Source: Acanthornis magna
Lineage: Eukaryota; Chordata; Aves; Passeriformes; Acanthizidae
DNA: 64,000 bases
Direction: 5' to 3'
Assembly: GCA_036785705.1 (NCBI GenBank)
Contig: JAWUZG010000028.1
Coordinates: 558,001 to 622,000 of the forward strand
Shown here: positions 1 to 13,130 of the stretch, in pieces
How positions within the stretch are numbered: position 1 is the stretch's first letter
Layout: every line of letters begins with the position of its first letter
The notes under the pieces: model-generated
Database searches by the model: none
What the model was told of the DNA's origin: nothing
The model's input: only the letters and a program-made list of their open reading frames with translations
Position numbers and translations under genes: made by a program

Positions 1-1794
1 AATTTTTAATGCACACTTCTTTTCCAAGCTTTTGTCTATATTTTTATGACAATTCTGTTATTTCCATAAAAAATGGATCGATATTATTTTTCAAACTTTT
101 CTTCCTCCTCCTCCCTCCTCCATCTATAATTTGCTAGCGGACTCCCCATGGACAAGTTTCCTGTGTCATTTTCTTCTTTCTGATCATTCACAGCCCTGGG
201 CTTTCAGCTGAAAGCAATGGCTATGAGTTTCCTGTAATTTCCACACCTTATCCTTTAACCTACATTTGAGATGAAAGATCTATAACCATTCAAGGTGTTG
301 AGAACTCTAAAATTGATAGAGCCATTCGGGTGCAGAGGGGCACTCATCCCTGACTGCTGCCCTGCCACACTGTACCAGAATTATTTTCTGAATGATGGTC
401 CAATCACTCATTATTTTCCAGGTTTCCAAACTGCCCCTCTCCCCCATCTTTTCCCTGAGGAAATGCAGTAAATCTGATTGCTTTTCGGCTCCCAGTTGCC
501 CTTGTCTAGACTCCTGTCTTTAATGATCCTCCAAGGTCTCTATGCAGGCAGGATTTAAGCCATTTGTGGAGAGTCCCACCTTTGAGCATGGGGCAGTCAG
601 CAATACCAGCTGCTTTAGACAAAGCCACCCACACAAGTGTTAAGAAATTTTGTCAGGCAATAAAAAGAGCCAAAATATGTGCCACAGGCACCTTTCTCCA
701 TCACACCATGCCAGACACTTCTACACAAGAGCCTTCACAGCATTATATTCTCCATCTTCAAAAGAGAAGGGTGAAAACTATCCTTATCCTCTTCCTGCCA
801 TTAGTCATAAAGGAAAGAAGAATACATCATTTATAATAGTAGACATATTAATGAGAAGTGATTAAGGTTGAACTTCAGGAAATGTGTGTCACTTTACCAC
901 TGCTGCCAAAAAATTCCTACGTGAACCTGAACAAATAATTCTAGACTTGAATTTCCTAGCTGTGTAATGAGTATTGTTGTCACAGGATAAAGATTGAGAG
1001 ACACTTGCATGGTAAACTGCTGAGATTTTCTGTGAAAAATGTTAATTCCGTTTCTAAAAGTCTTTCACAAAGAACAGGAGAATTAAATTAATGGTAGATC
1101 GGAAAGACGGGTTGTGAACTGCTCTTGATCTATAGTCCAGGTGACAGAAAAGTTAAGTGCAGGAAGAGAGACATCCCTGATGAACTGCCTGTCTCCAACA
1201 TGACAAGAGAATGGAAAAAGCCAAACTACTCATGAAATACTGACTTTTAATGGACAAAAGTTACACACCATACCGTGATTTCAAACTTGAACTTAGAAAA
1301 ACCGTCTTCCTCGAAAAGGAAAAGTAACTTGGGGACTTTTTTATGTATCAGCAGTAGGGACTGGCAAAATTTTACTTAGAATTAAATAAATTCTACAGTC
1401 TGATGCTGATCATCCACTAGCAGCAAAAATCCCATATTTCACATTGAGGAAAATGACATATTGAACGATATGTGTGGCAATGGATTTTAAAAGATGATCT
1501 GCCAGCTCCCTTCTTACCATTTCGTTGCATGTGTTGAACAGAGCTCTAAGTCTAATGGTAGAAAAAACTCTGGGTCTTACACACTCAGTCAAAAAGGGTC
1601 AGTTAAAAATTCAATTTCAGATATTGATCTCAGTTGCAATACTCAGTTGCATGGTTATTCCAAAGTCAGTTGCACTTCCATAAGCAGAACTTGCACCAAG
1701 TCTGGGAAGAAATCGCAGCATTTACCAGTGCTACAAAAAAAGGGCAACTACTGAAATGTTCTTTCAGTTCTCCCAAGACGTGAACTCATCAAAG
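1..1794. other. Non-coding unique sequence, no gene seen
   Basis: AT-rich single-copy-looking DNA. The only compositional feature is a short pyrimidine tract (CTTCCTCC-type) at about 103-123. Open frames are under 100 codons, overlap on both strands and match no protein I know. I see no tandem repeat or interspersed element before the CR1 tail at 1.8 kb. Confidence 0.7.
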
Positions 1795-1865
1795 GCCAGG
1801 TGGTGGTCATTCAAAGGTTGGACTCAATAATCTCAGAGGTCTTTTACAAACTAAATGATTCTGTG
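1795..1865 (+). mobile_element. CR1 LINE, 3' tail only
   Basis: The stretch carries the typical CR1 3'-terminal wording: GGTTGGACTCAATAATCTC, then AGAGGTCTTTT and an AAATGATTCTGTG end. In CR1 this is the untranslated 3' end bound by the element's reverse transcriptase. Only about 70 bp remain, so the copy is severely 5' truncated or its upstream part has decayed past recognition. Orientation is plus, because the ATTCTGTG tail lies on the right. Confidence 0.85.
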
Positions 1866-4800
1866 CTTTTTTGAAAAGAGAGTCCTGAGACCAATTAGAA
1901 GAAAATGATAGGATTCAGGAATGGTAGAGTGGAAGTCATTAAATGAGATCATGTAATTCTGCACATAAGTGCAATTAGCTTTGGCACGTTATTTCCTCAT
2001 GACTGAGATTCATGCACCTTTCTCACCTTTCTTTGGGGAAGGAAGGTGATTAATGGAAAAAACCCAAGTTTTAGCCAGAAATCCCAGAAACCCCTGCCTT
2101 CTTCCAGCATGACTACCCCTTCTAAGAACATCACGTCGTTCTTTTGGTGGCCCTGTATATTTTAGCTTCCCTGGCATCTACAAGAGTTCCCCAGCATCAG
2201 CAACTCCTACAGTCTAAAAGGTCCAACACAGAAAAGAACAAGGTCAGTGTTTTAAACATATTCAGTTACTGATGGATTGCAGAAATTTTGAAACATCTGT
2301 CCTTTGCTGTGAGGTGTAAAAGAATAGCAACTCACGCTGTCAACAGAGCTAAGTTATCATTGTTCTAGATGCAGCTTCACTAAGGAGATATTTATGGCTT
2401 TGCCTGCCTCGAACTAAATCTGCAGATTCTCTGCCACAGGGCTTGTAGCAGGTTTAATGGAGGTCCAGAACCTTGTAAATACTGTGACAAGCCAAACTGG
2501 TTCACTGTGTAGCTAAAGATCAGCTTCTGGGGTTGTCTGCTGGTTGGAGGTGAGTCCCTCTTTGCCAAGCCCAAATGCAGCTGGTAGGAGGCTCACATTT
2601 AGCACACCAACTCGTCTTCAATGCTTTGTGAAAATGAGGAGGCCAGGACCTGCAGATGATAGATCCCACCCACTATTTTTATTGCTTTGAGGATTGTGTA
2701 GGCACTGCATAACCATCCCTGATGCCATCCATTCAATGTGCTCCCCTGATCATTTTTAAAGCAAGCCAACTCTGTGACTACATTGGCTTAATTTAATAGC
2801 ATCAGAAAAACAAATCGATGCCTCCAGAAGGATAACCTTGAGTTAATCCCACATCGAGAAGGAACCTTCTGCTTTATTTACAGGGAGGCTCTACCACAAT
2901 GGCATCAGCAAATGAAGGCAGTTCATTTTTCCATTGCCAAGGACAGAGAGATCAAGGACAGTGAACAGTTAAAGCCTCCACAGACAGAGAGCAACCATCA
3001 GGAGGCAATTCCAGGAAAACCTATTGACAGCCACAGGTACCTCTTTGGGCAATATATATTTCTGCAGCAGCACCTCAGCTCGTGTAAGCTAACTATATTC
3101 CTGAGAATACAGCTCTGCAACACCACTTCATTGATTTACAGCTGTGATACACACAACATCTGCAGTATTTACAACACCAGCAGCAGTTTGCATCCTTTAC
3201 AGGTTATACTGCACAAGCACCATCACGGTAAGTTCTGCAAAAGCCACTAGATTTGCCTTAGTGCACCACTCTCAACAGGTTAATGCTATGGCAGGGAAAA
3301 TGAAAACCCCAGGCTTTTTTAAGCCTAACAAATTGTGACCACCAAGGTATCCAAGCACTGCAATGAAGGGGAAGCTTTGGGTATATCCTACCTTGCGAGA
3401 AGCATTTTTGTCTGTGCTCTCCACATCACCGTCCAAGAATGGCATGGCAAATGAGCTGAGATCCTGCAAGGACAGAGAAGAAAAATTGATGTCCTTTATT
3501 AATGCCTTCTTCCTTCCATCAGAGCATCCCATGACTGAAGGCCACAGATCTATTTCCAGAGTGCCCACTGCTCTACCCATAGCAATTGCTGGAAGCAATA
3601 ACAGAGACTCTGATCATTCTCCTCAGCTGTGAATCTATGTCAGATGTAAGTCACAAGTGAACAGGGAGCCCTTAGCAGCACTTGCACAACACCATCAAAA
3701 ACCATCTGCACAGCCAGAGTCAAAAGTCCTGCGTTAAAACTTTCAGGGGGAGGTACCAAAACCCCACAGAAAAGTTGGTAGGAAATTACAGTTTAAACAA
3801 CAGCCACTTGCTCAGCAAATGCCTACCTTGCCTCTAGAAGGATGCATGATCTTAAAGAATATTTATGGCAATAAACACAACCTGAATGAGAGTACGTCAA
3901 CATTCTGAGAAATATGTAACATCTAAAACAAAGAGGGAGAAAACTGACACGGTTCTCAGGCAGGAAATAACCAATTCACTTGCACAAATGAGAGAGGAGC
4001 ACCCACTTCTGCAGGGTTAAAGACAATAAAGCCATAAGAAAAGCACACATGCTCATTTTTAACTAACAAAAACAAACTGCAATTATATTCCACCTCCTGC
4101 CGTCTGTTCTGTTTATGATACTTCATGTTCCAGCCACAGGGTTTTTAGAGCTCCTTTCTACATGCATAAGAAAATTATGTTAGTGTCAAGTTTAGCATCT
4201 GTTTGATCAGAAAAGTACATAATGAGCAATTCTGTGACCAGAAGCATGAGGTTGCCTAATGCTGTGTGCTGAAGAACTGAATCTTGGGTTTCTAAATGCT
4301 GTTCTAAGCGTCAGGAATACCTCCCCAACACAGAACCTCCCAAATGCGAGGCATCACCCTTTCCATGTAATGATTCAGTGCTTCTCTACAACCACATCTG
4401 CATCCATTTAAAAAAGTTCAAAATATAAATAAATAGCAATTTCATGTAAACCTAATTTGTGATCAGACAGAGCTTAATTAAAAATTAGCACCATCCCTGA
4501 AGTCTGCAGGGCTTGCTTGTCTACAGAATCCAGAGCAGCCACAGGTCTAATCACATCGTTTTGTGTAATCATACTAAATTCAAAATACGCTCAAAAATGT
4601 GTATAACTCAGGCATAATTCTTACAAGTGTTTGAAAATATTCTGGTTACATAACGAACAACAAAAATAAGGAACAAAATATTGAATTACTGGAACTGAAA
4701 CACATGGGAGTAATTCATGCCAAGTTGAAAGGAAAAAAAAAAAAAGCAGCCAGGCTTGGCCAAGCTGGCCCCAAATCATTAGGCCCCAAACAAAAGTATT

Positions 4801-7800
4801 CATGACAAATTCATCTGCACCAGGATCTATCTGCACATTCAATGGGAGCTATCTGCAAAACTCAACTGTGTAACATCTCCCTCATTGCCTGGGCATCTGT
4901 GTTTCACATCACCTTTGTTTGCAAATAAACACATAAGGAGACATCTCAAAGCCTAAGGAGGAGGCAATTTGTTTGGTTTAGGTTTTCTGTCTTGTCAAGA
5001 TTTGACCGAAGCTGAACCAGGCACTGCAGTTAAGATTAAAATTACTTATTCCATATAAAAATTATTCAGCCATAAATGGCATTCATAAACACCATCAATA
5101 TTATTATTAATATTATTACTACTTTATATGCTACTGCACGACTTCAGTGAAGAATCTCTGTGACGATGTTTAAGAGCCTAGTGGAAAGTTACACAAAAAC
5201 ATATCCCCTTGTGTTTACTTTAATTTAGCCAAAGGATTTACCAACATTTTCCTCTGCCCATCTTCAGTAGTGCAGAAGCTGGAATCTGATGTGTGCTAAG
5301 TCATTTTCCATGGAGTAAATCAAGAAAATAACCTCTTTTGAGCTCCACATATTAGCGTCCCTATATTACTGCCTGGTGCAACTTCCAGGGAGAAAATGAC
5401 ATGTTTAGGAAGGCTGGAGACTGGACTGAAGGAACTGGGTTGAAGGGGACACATATCTTGTAATCAGGGCTGGAAAAGCTGTTCAGAAAATCTGGAACAA
5501 AACCAAAACTTCTTATTTGAGCAGAAACCTTCAAAACCAGGAGGGGGTAGGTAGATACAACTATTTTTCTAGGAGATAAATTTCAGTTCTCAGTTACAAT
5601 TCCAAGGTTAAAGCCACATATATATTAAAGTCTGAAGTCTAAAAATTATTTTATTTATTTGCCTAAATCATGAAACCCATCTGATGACTCTATTCTGATT
5701 TGCAACTCTCAGGTGTCATGGAGGTATTTTGACTTCATCTGTCTTTATATCCTGAACAAATCTCTACCTGCAAGCAGAAATAACTGGAACTGTAGTTTTC
5801 TGGGCAGCATGAGACCTTTCTTTGTTAATACAGCACCACAGAACATTTCAAAGTGGATAATAATTGTACTTTTAGTCCTGTGAAAAAGTCTATAATTGTA
5901 ACTGCTACCTAACAATTTTTTCATCTCTCACGGGATTCTATACATGAAGGCGTCCATTCACAGAAGGAAAAAACTATATCAAATACCAAGCTGCAAATAC
6001 TGCTCTCCCAATTCCAGTCTGTTGGTTAGGCAAGAAAATATTAGGTGTTTATTTTCCCCGTATGAGTATTTCTGCAGAATACACATAGATACAATTTCTT
6101 GTGCTCCTCTTCATCCAGAAACACACGCAATGATGCAATTGATGACACAGTAACTCATAAAAAAAAACCCCAAAGAACCAAACTGCTCCAAAAGCATTGC
6201 AAAACACCACAGAACTCTTGACAGGCTGATGGTGCAGCCCTTGCCCTTGTCACAGATCTGACTGCTCTGATCTGATGCCAACAGATACACTCTGAAGGCT
6301 AGCTCTGCCAGCAGCCAGGGACTGTGGCCGTTCTTAGACAGCTCTCCTGCTCTCCAGATCTGCTTCACTCCGCTTGGAATAAGGGCCCTGGACATCCACA
6401 TGGCTCTGCAGAGACATTTAAAACTTCCATCAAAGGCTCACAGTGATGTCCTGGTAGGATGACGGGTCCTTCAGACTGCAGAGCCCTGGCTGATGAGTGG
6501 CATCATGCCCTGTATCCATCGGTCCTGCATTGTATCCTTGGAGAGACAACTTCTGCAGAGACTACAGTCTGTCATCATCCCTGTAAGGTGCAAAAGCAGG
6601 TCCTAGTGCTGCTAACCTGGAATTAAGAGTCTGAAAAGTCTGTTTTGGAAGTTTCATTGGCTTTCCTGTCGTGCTTGTGCTCCCCAGTCAGTCCTTCCAT
6701 CGCTCTGCAACATCTGACAGCCGGGCATCACTCTGCCATCCGGTTAGAAAAATGACCTCTCGAGCTGTTCAGATTTACTTTACAGCCACAAAGCCACCCC
6801 AGATTTATTTTATTTTCAATCCACTTTTATTTACAAGAGGTTGTCATGGCAGCTCCTGTCATATTCTCTGAAGAACACAGCCCCAGGGCCAGCAAAGCTT
6901 TTTCTGGAGGACAGCAGAGCTGTGACACAGCAGAACCACAGTCCAGTGCTCCTGCTACCACTCAGGCTCCCTCCTGGGGATGGAAATATCCCACAACACC
7001 TACTCAACAGGTGATTTTCCAGTGCAAGTCAGGATTCTTCTGTCTGCATTTGCACTTACCTCCTCTACTACTTCTTTCCCTATATCCTTTGGGGAAACAA
7101 AAGATATGTGGAAGGTTAAAGATTCTTCAGATGAATTTCTCCTCCCAAGGTGAGACTAACTCTAGGATGATTCCAGTCTGGGTTACCCCTACATCGAGAG
7201 GATGATCCTTCTTAATTCCAACTCTTTTTCCTTCAACAGCACTTAGAATATTTGGGATTATGTGAAAAGAAGAAAGAATGAAATTTTTGTTCTTTGATAT
7301 GCTGGGAAAACAAAGAAGCTTTTCTCAGAACTGTTTTGGAGGATAGGAAGGAAAACCACATTTAAGGATGGAAAGCAAATATATTGGCTGGCATAGCATA
7401 GTCAAATAGCAGGAGCAAGATCTGGTTAGCCAAGCCATTTTTCACCTTTTCCAACCAGTTTCACTGTTTCTTTCCCTGCTGGGGAGAATTCCTGCCAAAA
7501 AGGCTTGCCCAGAGATGCTGGTCTGGTGGCTGCTGCAGTTGGAGACCTTGGTGTCAGAAGAGGGCTTCCAGCAATTCTGTTGCAGAGGCTGCAGACTTAA
7601 ATAACAGACCACTAAAGCCTTGAATCCAGTAAACAACACAGAATAAACAGGATTCTTGTTTTATTATTGTTTTGTTTCAAGGCTACTTTGGTAGTCAGGC
7701 TGATAAAGGCTCTCTGCAAGGGCTGAAGCCAAAGAGCCAGCAAGGGCTGGGGTGTGCTGTGGCTGACAGGTCAGAGACCAATTTCCAGGGTATTTTGGGT

Positions 7801-9156
7801 GGAAGCAGGACCTTTTTATGGCCCCACACGACAGCAGTCCAAAATTTCAGGGCTGGGTATCAAAAGAATATTTCACAAACAGCTCCCTGCTGGCATCTTT
7901 TGCAACTGTCTATTCAAACACGAGGAATGACTGCGAGCAACACAGGGATGTGAAATCTGTGCCCACCGTGGTGGGTCCCCATGATTGTGGCCAACTTTTG
8001 GCCACGTTTCAGAGGTGACTCAGGTCAGAAGAGCTTCACGGCAGCCTCATAAGCAACCTCTGCTGCAAGTCTGGGTTCACCAGCTATAAACAACTCCAGA
8101 GTCCCAGTGTGGGTAGTATCACGCAGTCCTGACTACGGATGGTGTCACCTTTGAGGCATTATTTTTCCGCCTCACTAAGTTCTATATATGTGCTAGGATT
8201 GCACCAAATTTAAGGATGTGAAATGCCTGCCAGACATTACAGTTTCTTTTTACAACATAACTCAAGCAGAAGGTGACACTTTACTAAGGCAGCTTTTCAA
8301 TATGGGGAGACAGCTCCTTTAATAAAATAAACAAAGAAAACAACATGCAGAGGAATTAAGCTGAGTGCTGACAAGAGCTCTGATCTCACAAAATATTGCT
8401 AAAAGCTGCACTCCTCAGCATCATACCTTAACAAAGTCTCCTCCTCTGCTGATATTACTGAGCTATGAGCACTTCAAGTATCCTACCAAGGACAAAGAAG
8501 GTCAGGATTTTTATTAACATCAGCTGTGAACAGTTTCTTTCATTGCACTCTGCACACCAGCAGATTTTTTTTAGATCAACCTTGAATTCACAGCTATTAC
8601 AAGCCTATGTAAAACTCTGAATAGCAAATATGCTACATATGCTAATAGCCTGTGAGCAGAATCCACAGTTTGATCTCTGTGGAATAGAGGGCATAGCTTG
8701 GTAGCTCTGCTTGAATAGAAAAATGTCTTTTTCTGAGAACAATCCTATCTAGAAGCCTTTGGGGATTTATAACAAATCACTCAATTATTGCACAAGGAGA
8801 GATTCAAAACTGACACACAGAGGAATTTCTGTCCTTTTGTTGTTGTTTTGATATACCAGTTATAGTAAAATATAATAAGACTTGCTACATTCCTTTATTC
8901 CTTTAGGAGTAGGTTGCTCATTGCTTTGCTCTTCTCACTCCCCCATGCCATCCAGACTGCAGCATGTGTTTTGGAGAGAGATCTATAAGTTGTACTGTGA
9001 GGCTGAGGATGCTGGTGACTAAGTCTCGCTATGACTCAATGGGAGTGGGCAGGAACAGATGTACAAAGCTGGTTGGATTTGTGCAAGCCAGCTTTGTACT
9101 GCACAAGGCTATAACAATTTCTTTGTTTGCTATTGCTTCTAAGGCTATTTGTATTT
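1866..9156. other. Non-coding unique sequence, no gene seen
   Basis: About 7.3 kb without a recognisable gene or transposon. Minor low-complexity patches: a run of 13 A at 4733-4745 and an ATT/ATA-rich patch around 5098-5130. The longest open frame here is 119 codons (6846-7205, plus); it is unrecognised and of chance length. GC content rises modestly around 6.2-7.0 and 7.4-8.1 kb, without CpG clustering. Confidence 0.65.
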
Positions 9157-9175
9157 AAAAAAAAAAAAAAAAAAA
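9157..9175 (+). repeat. Poly(A) tract, 19 A
   Basis: An uninterrupted run of 19 A followed by CCCCACC. It sits about 60 bp upstream of a CR1 copy. CR1 elements do not end in poly(A), so the run is either a simple repeat or the relic tail of another insertion. I see no recognisable retrocopy directly upstream. Confidence 0.9.
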
Positions 9176-9237
9176 CCCCACCAAAAAAATTAGGTCTGGA
9201 GAGTTTGAGATGGTAGAAATGAGAACTAGATAATTGA

Positions 9238-9592
9238 TTGGTGTGGCTGTACCTTGAATCCTGTGCTCAGTTCTGGGACCCTCACTACAAGAAACACATT
9301 GAGGTGCTGGAGAGTGTCCAGAAAAGGGCAAGGGAGCTGCAGAAGGAACTGGAATATAAGTCCTACACAGAGAAGCTGAGGGAGCTGGGGAAGTTCAGCC
9401 TGGAGAAAAAGAGGCTCAGGGGAGACCTTATCACTCTCCACAGCTCCCTTGAAAGGAGGTTGTAACCAGGGGGGGTTGGTCTTTTCTCCCAGAACAAGAA
9501 AGAGGACAAGAGGAAATGGTGGAGCTGGCAGGTTAGCAGTGAAGTCAATAATCTTAGAAGTCTTTTCCAACCTTAACAATTCTACGGTTTTG
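9238..9592 (+). mobile_element. CR1 LINE 3' fragment with an internal deletion
   Basis: Plus-strand CR1 copy. The first part, about 9255-9460, encodes the C-terminal tail of CR1 ORF2 (endonuclease/reverse transcriptase) in one open frame. Recognisable words are HYKKHIEVLESVQKRA, LRELGKFSLEKK and RLRGDLITL. At the GGAGGTTGTAACC stretch the frame is shifted relative to CR1 and hits a stop at 9463-9465. The nucleotide match then continues to about 9519 (GACAAGAGGAAATGG). It jumps directly to the terminal part at about 9535 (AGTCAATAATCTTAGAAG, TCTTTTCCAACCTTAA). The few hundred bases that normally separate these two blocks in CR1 are missing. The copy is 5' truncated and dead. Confidence 0.93.
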
Positions 9593-10430
9593 TCCACAGC
9601 ATGAAGATGCCAAAGGTAGCATGGCCCAGGGGTTACTGGGGGACTGTGCAGGACCAGCTGTGTGCACTTCAAGGTGGATACAGCATCAGACTTGAAATAA
9701 CAGAGGGTAACTCACCCTAAATTACATGCCTGGAACAAATGGGAAATATTCAGTCCCAAAGAGGCGTAATCTAAAAGGTTAGGGAGTAATGGCTGACTGA
9801 AATCTAACTCAAATCTCAGTATGTGAAAATCCCTATCCAACAGGTGTGAAAATCCCCATCCATTCAATGTTCTATTTTTAAAAATTCACATATGAAAACT
9901 TTGCGTAAGAAAACCAGCCTATGTGCGATTTAAAGGCATTTGTTTCAGCTGCAACAAGAAACAGACAAGGTCCTAAAGAGCTACTGAAGCCACTTCTCCC
10001 TTATTCTCACCACAGGTCCTCCCGCTTGGATTGCCCCCACTTGGGCAGAAAAAGCTCCTAAAACTAAGAATTTCAAAGGGAAGGGGTTAAAAAGAGCCAT
10101 GAAACCAATAAGTCCTTGATATTTCCCAGAAAACAGCTGTCTTCCAAGCTGTTCTTCCTGAGTTATCCTGATCATGGGATACTGGCAGCCTCCAGCACAT
10201 CCTTCTTCATTTCTGAACCTCTTGACTAATCCTGACAGGCATTAATCTCCAGCAGTCTATAGCAAATTCACCTTTTTTTCTTCCAAGGTTGTAGATTTTG
10301 ATCCATTAAAAAAACTTCCAAGAGAGCATGGATTGTTTTTTGTGCTGTCCTCAATCTCAGACTTCAATCACTAGAACACATTCCTACCCCGTTTACAGAA
10401 AAAACGACGTTTTCTTTCAAGCCTTGTGCT
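9593..10430. other. Non-coding unique sequence, no gene seen
   Basis: No recognisable element. A short local near-duplication (TGTGAAAATCCC, then CATCC) occurs twice around 9822-9862. The remainder is ordinary AT-rich DNA. Confidence 0.65.
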
Positions 10431-10620
10431 CTCCTGCCAGGAAACCCCACCGTACCTCATTGGTGATTCAGCCTTTGCAGATGAGCTGAGCCCAGCCAGC
10501 CTGGGGTGGGATGGGATGGAATCCCTCCTGCCTGGAAACCCCACCGTACCTCACTGGTGATTCAGCCTGTGCAGATGAGCCTGGGGTGGGATGGGATGGA
10601 ATCCCTCCTGCCCGGAGCCC
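10431..10620. repeat. Imperfect tandem duplication, units of 94 and 80 bp
   Basis: The words CTCCTGCC-GGAAACCCCACC, GTACCTCA-TGGTGATTCAGCC and GGGGTGGGATGGGATGGAAT recur in the same order. CTCCTGCC starts at 10431, 10525 and 10605, giving units of 94 bp and 80 bp plus a partial third copy. The first unit is longer because it carries an extra 14 bp (about AGCTGAGCCCAGCC) that the second lacks. Copies otherwise differ at only a few positions, so the duplication is fairly recent. The GGGATGGGATGG core is itself a short internal repeat. No coding role is evident. Confidence 0.95.
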
Positions 10621-12909
10621 ATCACGTTCAAAACGTGCCGAGAGCTCAGGGCTGCACGGAAATGCTGTGCTGGAGGTGTTGCTCTCACCTCATCGGTAAG
10701 TCACAGAGCAGCATGAGAGGAACTCTGACAAAGCCCAACTACGATCCCCAAAAACACAACAGCCTGGTTTGGCAGCTCCTTCACACCACAAACCACACGG
10801 CAGTGACTGGCAGCGTGTTTATTACAACAGCAGATGGACAACCTAGCGAACGTGCAAATAACGAAATGTCACTTAAAAAAAAAAGGAGGGAGAGAGAGAA
10901 AGTGAGAGAACAGCAGAGAAAGCGTGCCAGGGAGGAAACCAAAATTCTCAATAGTCCCTGGGACACCACCACAATGCACATGCAAACCTATCATTAAGTG
11001 CTATTCCTCAGTGCCCAGCCAAAGACAACCTTTCTCTGGTGAGACATTTCATTCAAGAAGCACCCAAAGTCTAGAAACAGAAGGTAAAAGCAGAAGATAA
11101 CATACCTCAGTCCTGGAAAATGTGGTTAGATGAGTGATGAGGGAATTAAGAAACTAACTATAAGGAAGGACTGCAGTAGACTGGAAATGTTACCCTTCAG
11201 ATGGCACATACTCAGTGCCAATAAAAGTTCTTTCCAATACTTATGAGGTTGTCTTACATAAATGAGACACAGTATCTGAATGTATTTGCAGAGCAAAGCC
11301 TGCATTTGTTATAAAACACAACATCAGCCACAGTGAAATAGCAGAACCACAGGAAACAAAAGATGATATTGCCATAATGTAATGAAAACACTTGAGCTGC
11401 AGCAGCACAGGAGCAAACAACCTGAAGGGGACTCAAAGCAAGGATCATCCTGAGGCTTACTCAGTCATCTCTACACTTCAGTTATTTTAAAAGTCACTGT
11501 GTTTTGCATTTTTTATGTTTTTCCCCACTCTCTATTGGCCAAATCTCTTCAAAAACCATTTCCTCAAGGAAGAGTAAAACAAAATAGAATCAGAACTGAA
11601 AACCCCCAGCTGATGGTCTTATCTGAGAAGGACTTGCAGAGTTCTCCCTTGCATATATATGACTAAAAAAGGTGACATTCACACCAGGCAAAAAATCTCA
11701 GACATAAATACTCTTGAACTGCAACTATTTTTTTCCAGTTCACTGCATTTAGGAAGACAGATGCCTGTTGCCTCCTCCTTCCATTCTTGTCAGTCAATAA
11801 CCGTGAATAATCTTAACAATTAGAAGAAAGCTTACAGCTGGAAAGCCAGGCAAGGGAGGGACCTGCTCTGATCTAGTAGTCCCTTAACTAAAAAAGGAAA
11901 GGGGAAAAAAAAAGCAGAAGCAATGAGGAAATTAGGGAAGGAAAGGAAGAACAGGATGACTCTGTGCTTGGTGTGCTGAAGACCTGAATGGGAGGCCAAA
12001 GGGGGACAGCACATGGAGTCCACAATGAGGAAAGATTCCCCTCTTGATGTTTTCCTGACACATTTTCCTACATCATTCTGCAGCTGCAGAGAACAACTTC
12101 GCATCTATGAAGTTTAAGGTCACTTTATTACAGCTTTTCTTATGCCTTTAGCACCACATGTAAAAAGCGACCACTAAATGCAATAGGTTTTATTTCATAA
12201 GCTAAACTAGCTTTTTCTTTTCCCAAAAGAATGGATGTGTTCATTCATCACCCTCGGAACTCTTTATTTAAAGGTATATTTTGCTGAAGCTGGCAACATA
12301 AAATGCCCTCAAGGACAGAAGAAAGCTCAAATTTTCAGAGACAGACCAGAATACTTTATCACACTCGTAGTACAATATTCTGCCCAAATCCAGCCTGGAT
12401 GTCCTTTAGGTCCCACCCCTGACTTTGAGCTAGGAGATGCTGAGATTTTGTGCCATTTCTTGGTCTTCAGTTAGCAGTGCCATGAAATAGTAACAAATTA
12501 CAATACATCATTTGCCCTGTGGGAATCCAAAGCGCTTCACAAGCTGCATATCCAGTCCAGAACAGCTTCATGAGTGGACTTCAGTGATGAGACTTTCATT
12601 GCCTGCTCTGGCTTTCTGGATTAGATCTAGGAAGACATTAAGGATATCTGTCCCTAGCCATCTACCCCATGCTTCTGTCCAGCCTAGAGAGAAGGGGAAA
12701 GCCAGTACCCCAGTGGGCAATGTGGTGCCATTTCCCTGGGATGGGAGAGGCTGGAAAACTTTCTTAAACTTTGGAGGATCCAACCCAGTACACATGGACC
12801 CTGCATCTTACTTCTCCCTCTTTACTGTCTATAGAGTGGGAATTAATTCTTTTTCCTTTTTCCCATTTTTTTTTTTTAGAAAGCAAGCTGTCCAAACAAG
12901 GGACTGCCT
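10621..12909. other. Non-coding unique sequence, no gene seen
   Basis: Contains a purine-rich GA tract at about 10877-10925 and a short poly(T) near 12868-12879. Open frames such as 10506-10997 (163 codons) run through the tandem duplication and the purine tract, whose composition suppresses stops. They match no known protein. Confidence 0.65.
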
Positions 12910-13130
12910 TTACTACGGCGCACACGGCAATGCCAGCGTGCTTTACTCCAGCTCCTTTGCCCAGCTCCACACTCGGGTACCAGCGTAGCCATGACAACGC
13001 CGGGGTGAGCGGGGGATGCTCCATCCCCGCAAGGCTGAGTGAACACTCGGCAGCACAGCGAGCTCCAAGCGCCGGCGCTGGGCTGGCACGACCCAGAGGG
13101 AGAATCTCAGTTTCAGTCACGGAGAATCAC
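12910..13130. promoter_or_regulatory. CpG-rich segment with an RFX X-box-like site
   Basis: I counted about 17 CpG in roughly 220 bp, well above the CpG-poor flanks but weaker than the island at 16.8 kb. At 12985-12998 it contains GTAGCCATGACAAC. That differs at two positions from the palindromic X-box GTTGCCATGGCAAC bound by RFX transcription factors, which control many cilium genes. GTGAGC, a 5' splice-site look-alike, follows at about 13005. The segment could be a minor promoter or an enhancer; orientation cannot be set from sequence alone. No coding exon is recognisable next to it. Confidence 0.4.

Noticed and set aside
9226..9672. 148-codon minus-strand open frame
   Set aside because: It is antisense to the plus-strand CR1 copy at 9.24-9.59 kb; its openness follows from the transposon sequence.
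10506..10997. 163-codon plus-strand open frame
   Set aside because: It runs through the tandem duplication and then a GA-rich tract that yields a lysine/arginine/glutamate-rich string; composition, not selection, keeps it open.
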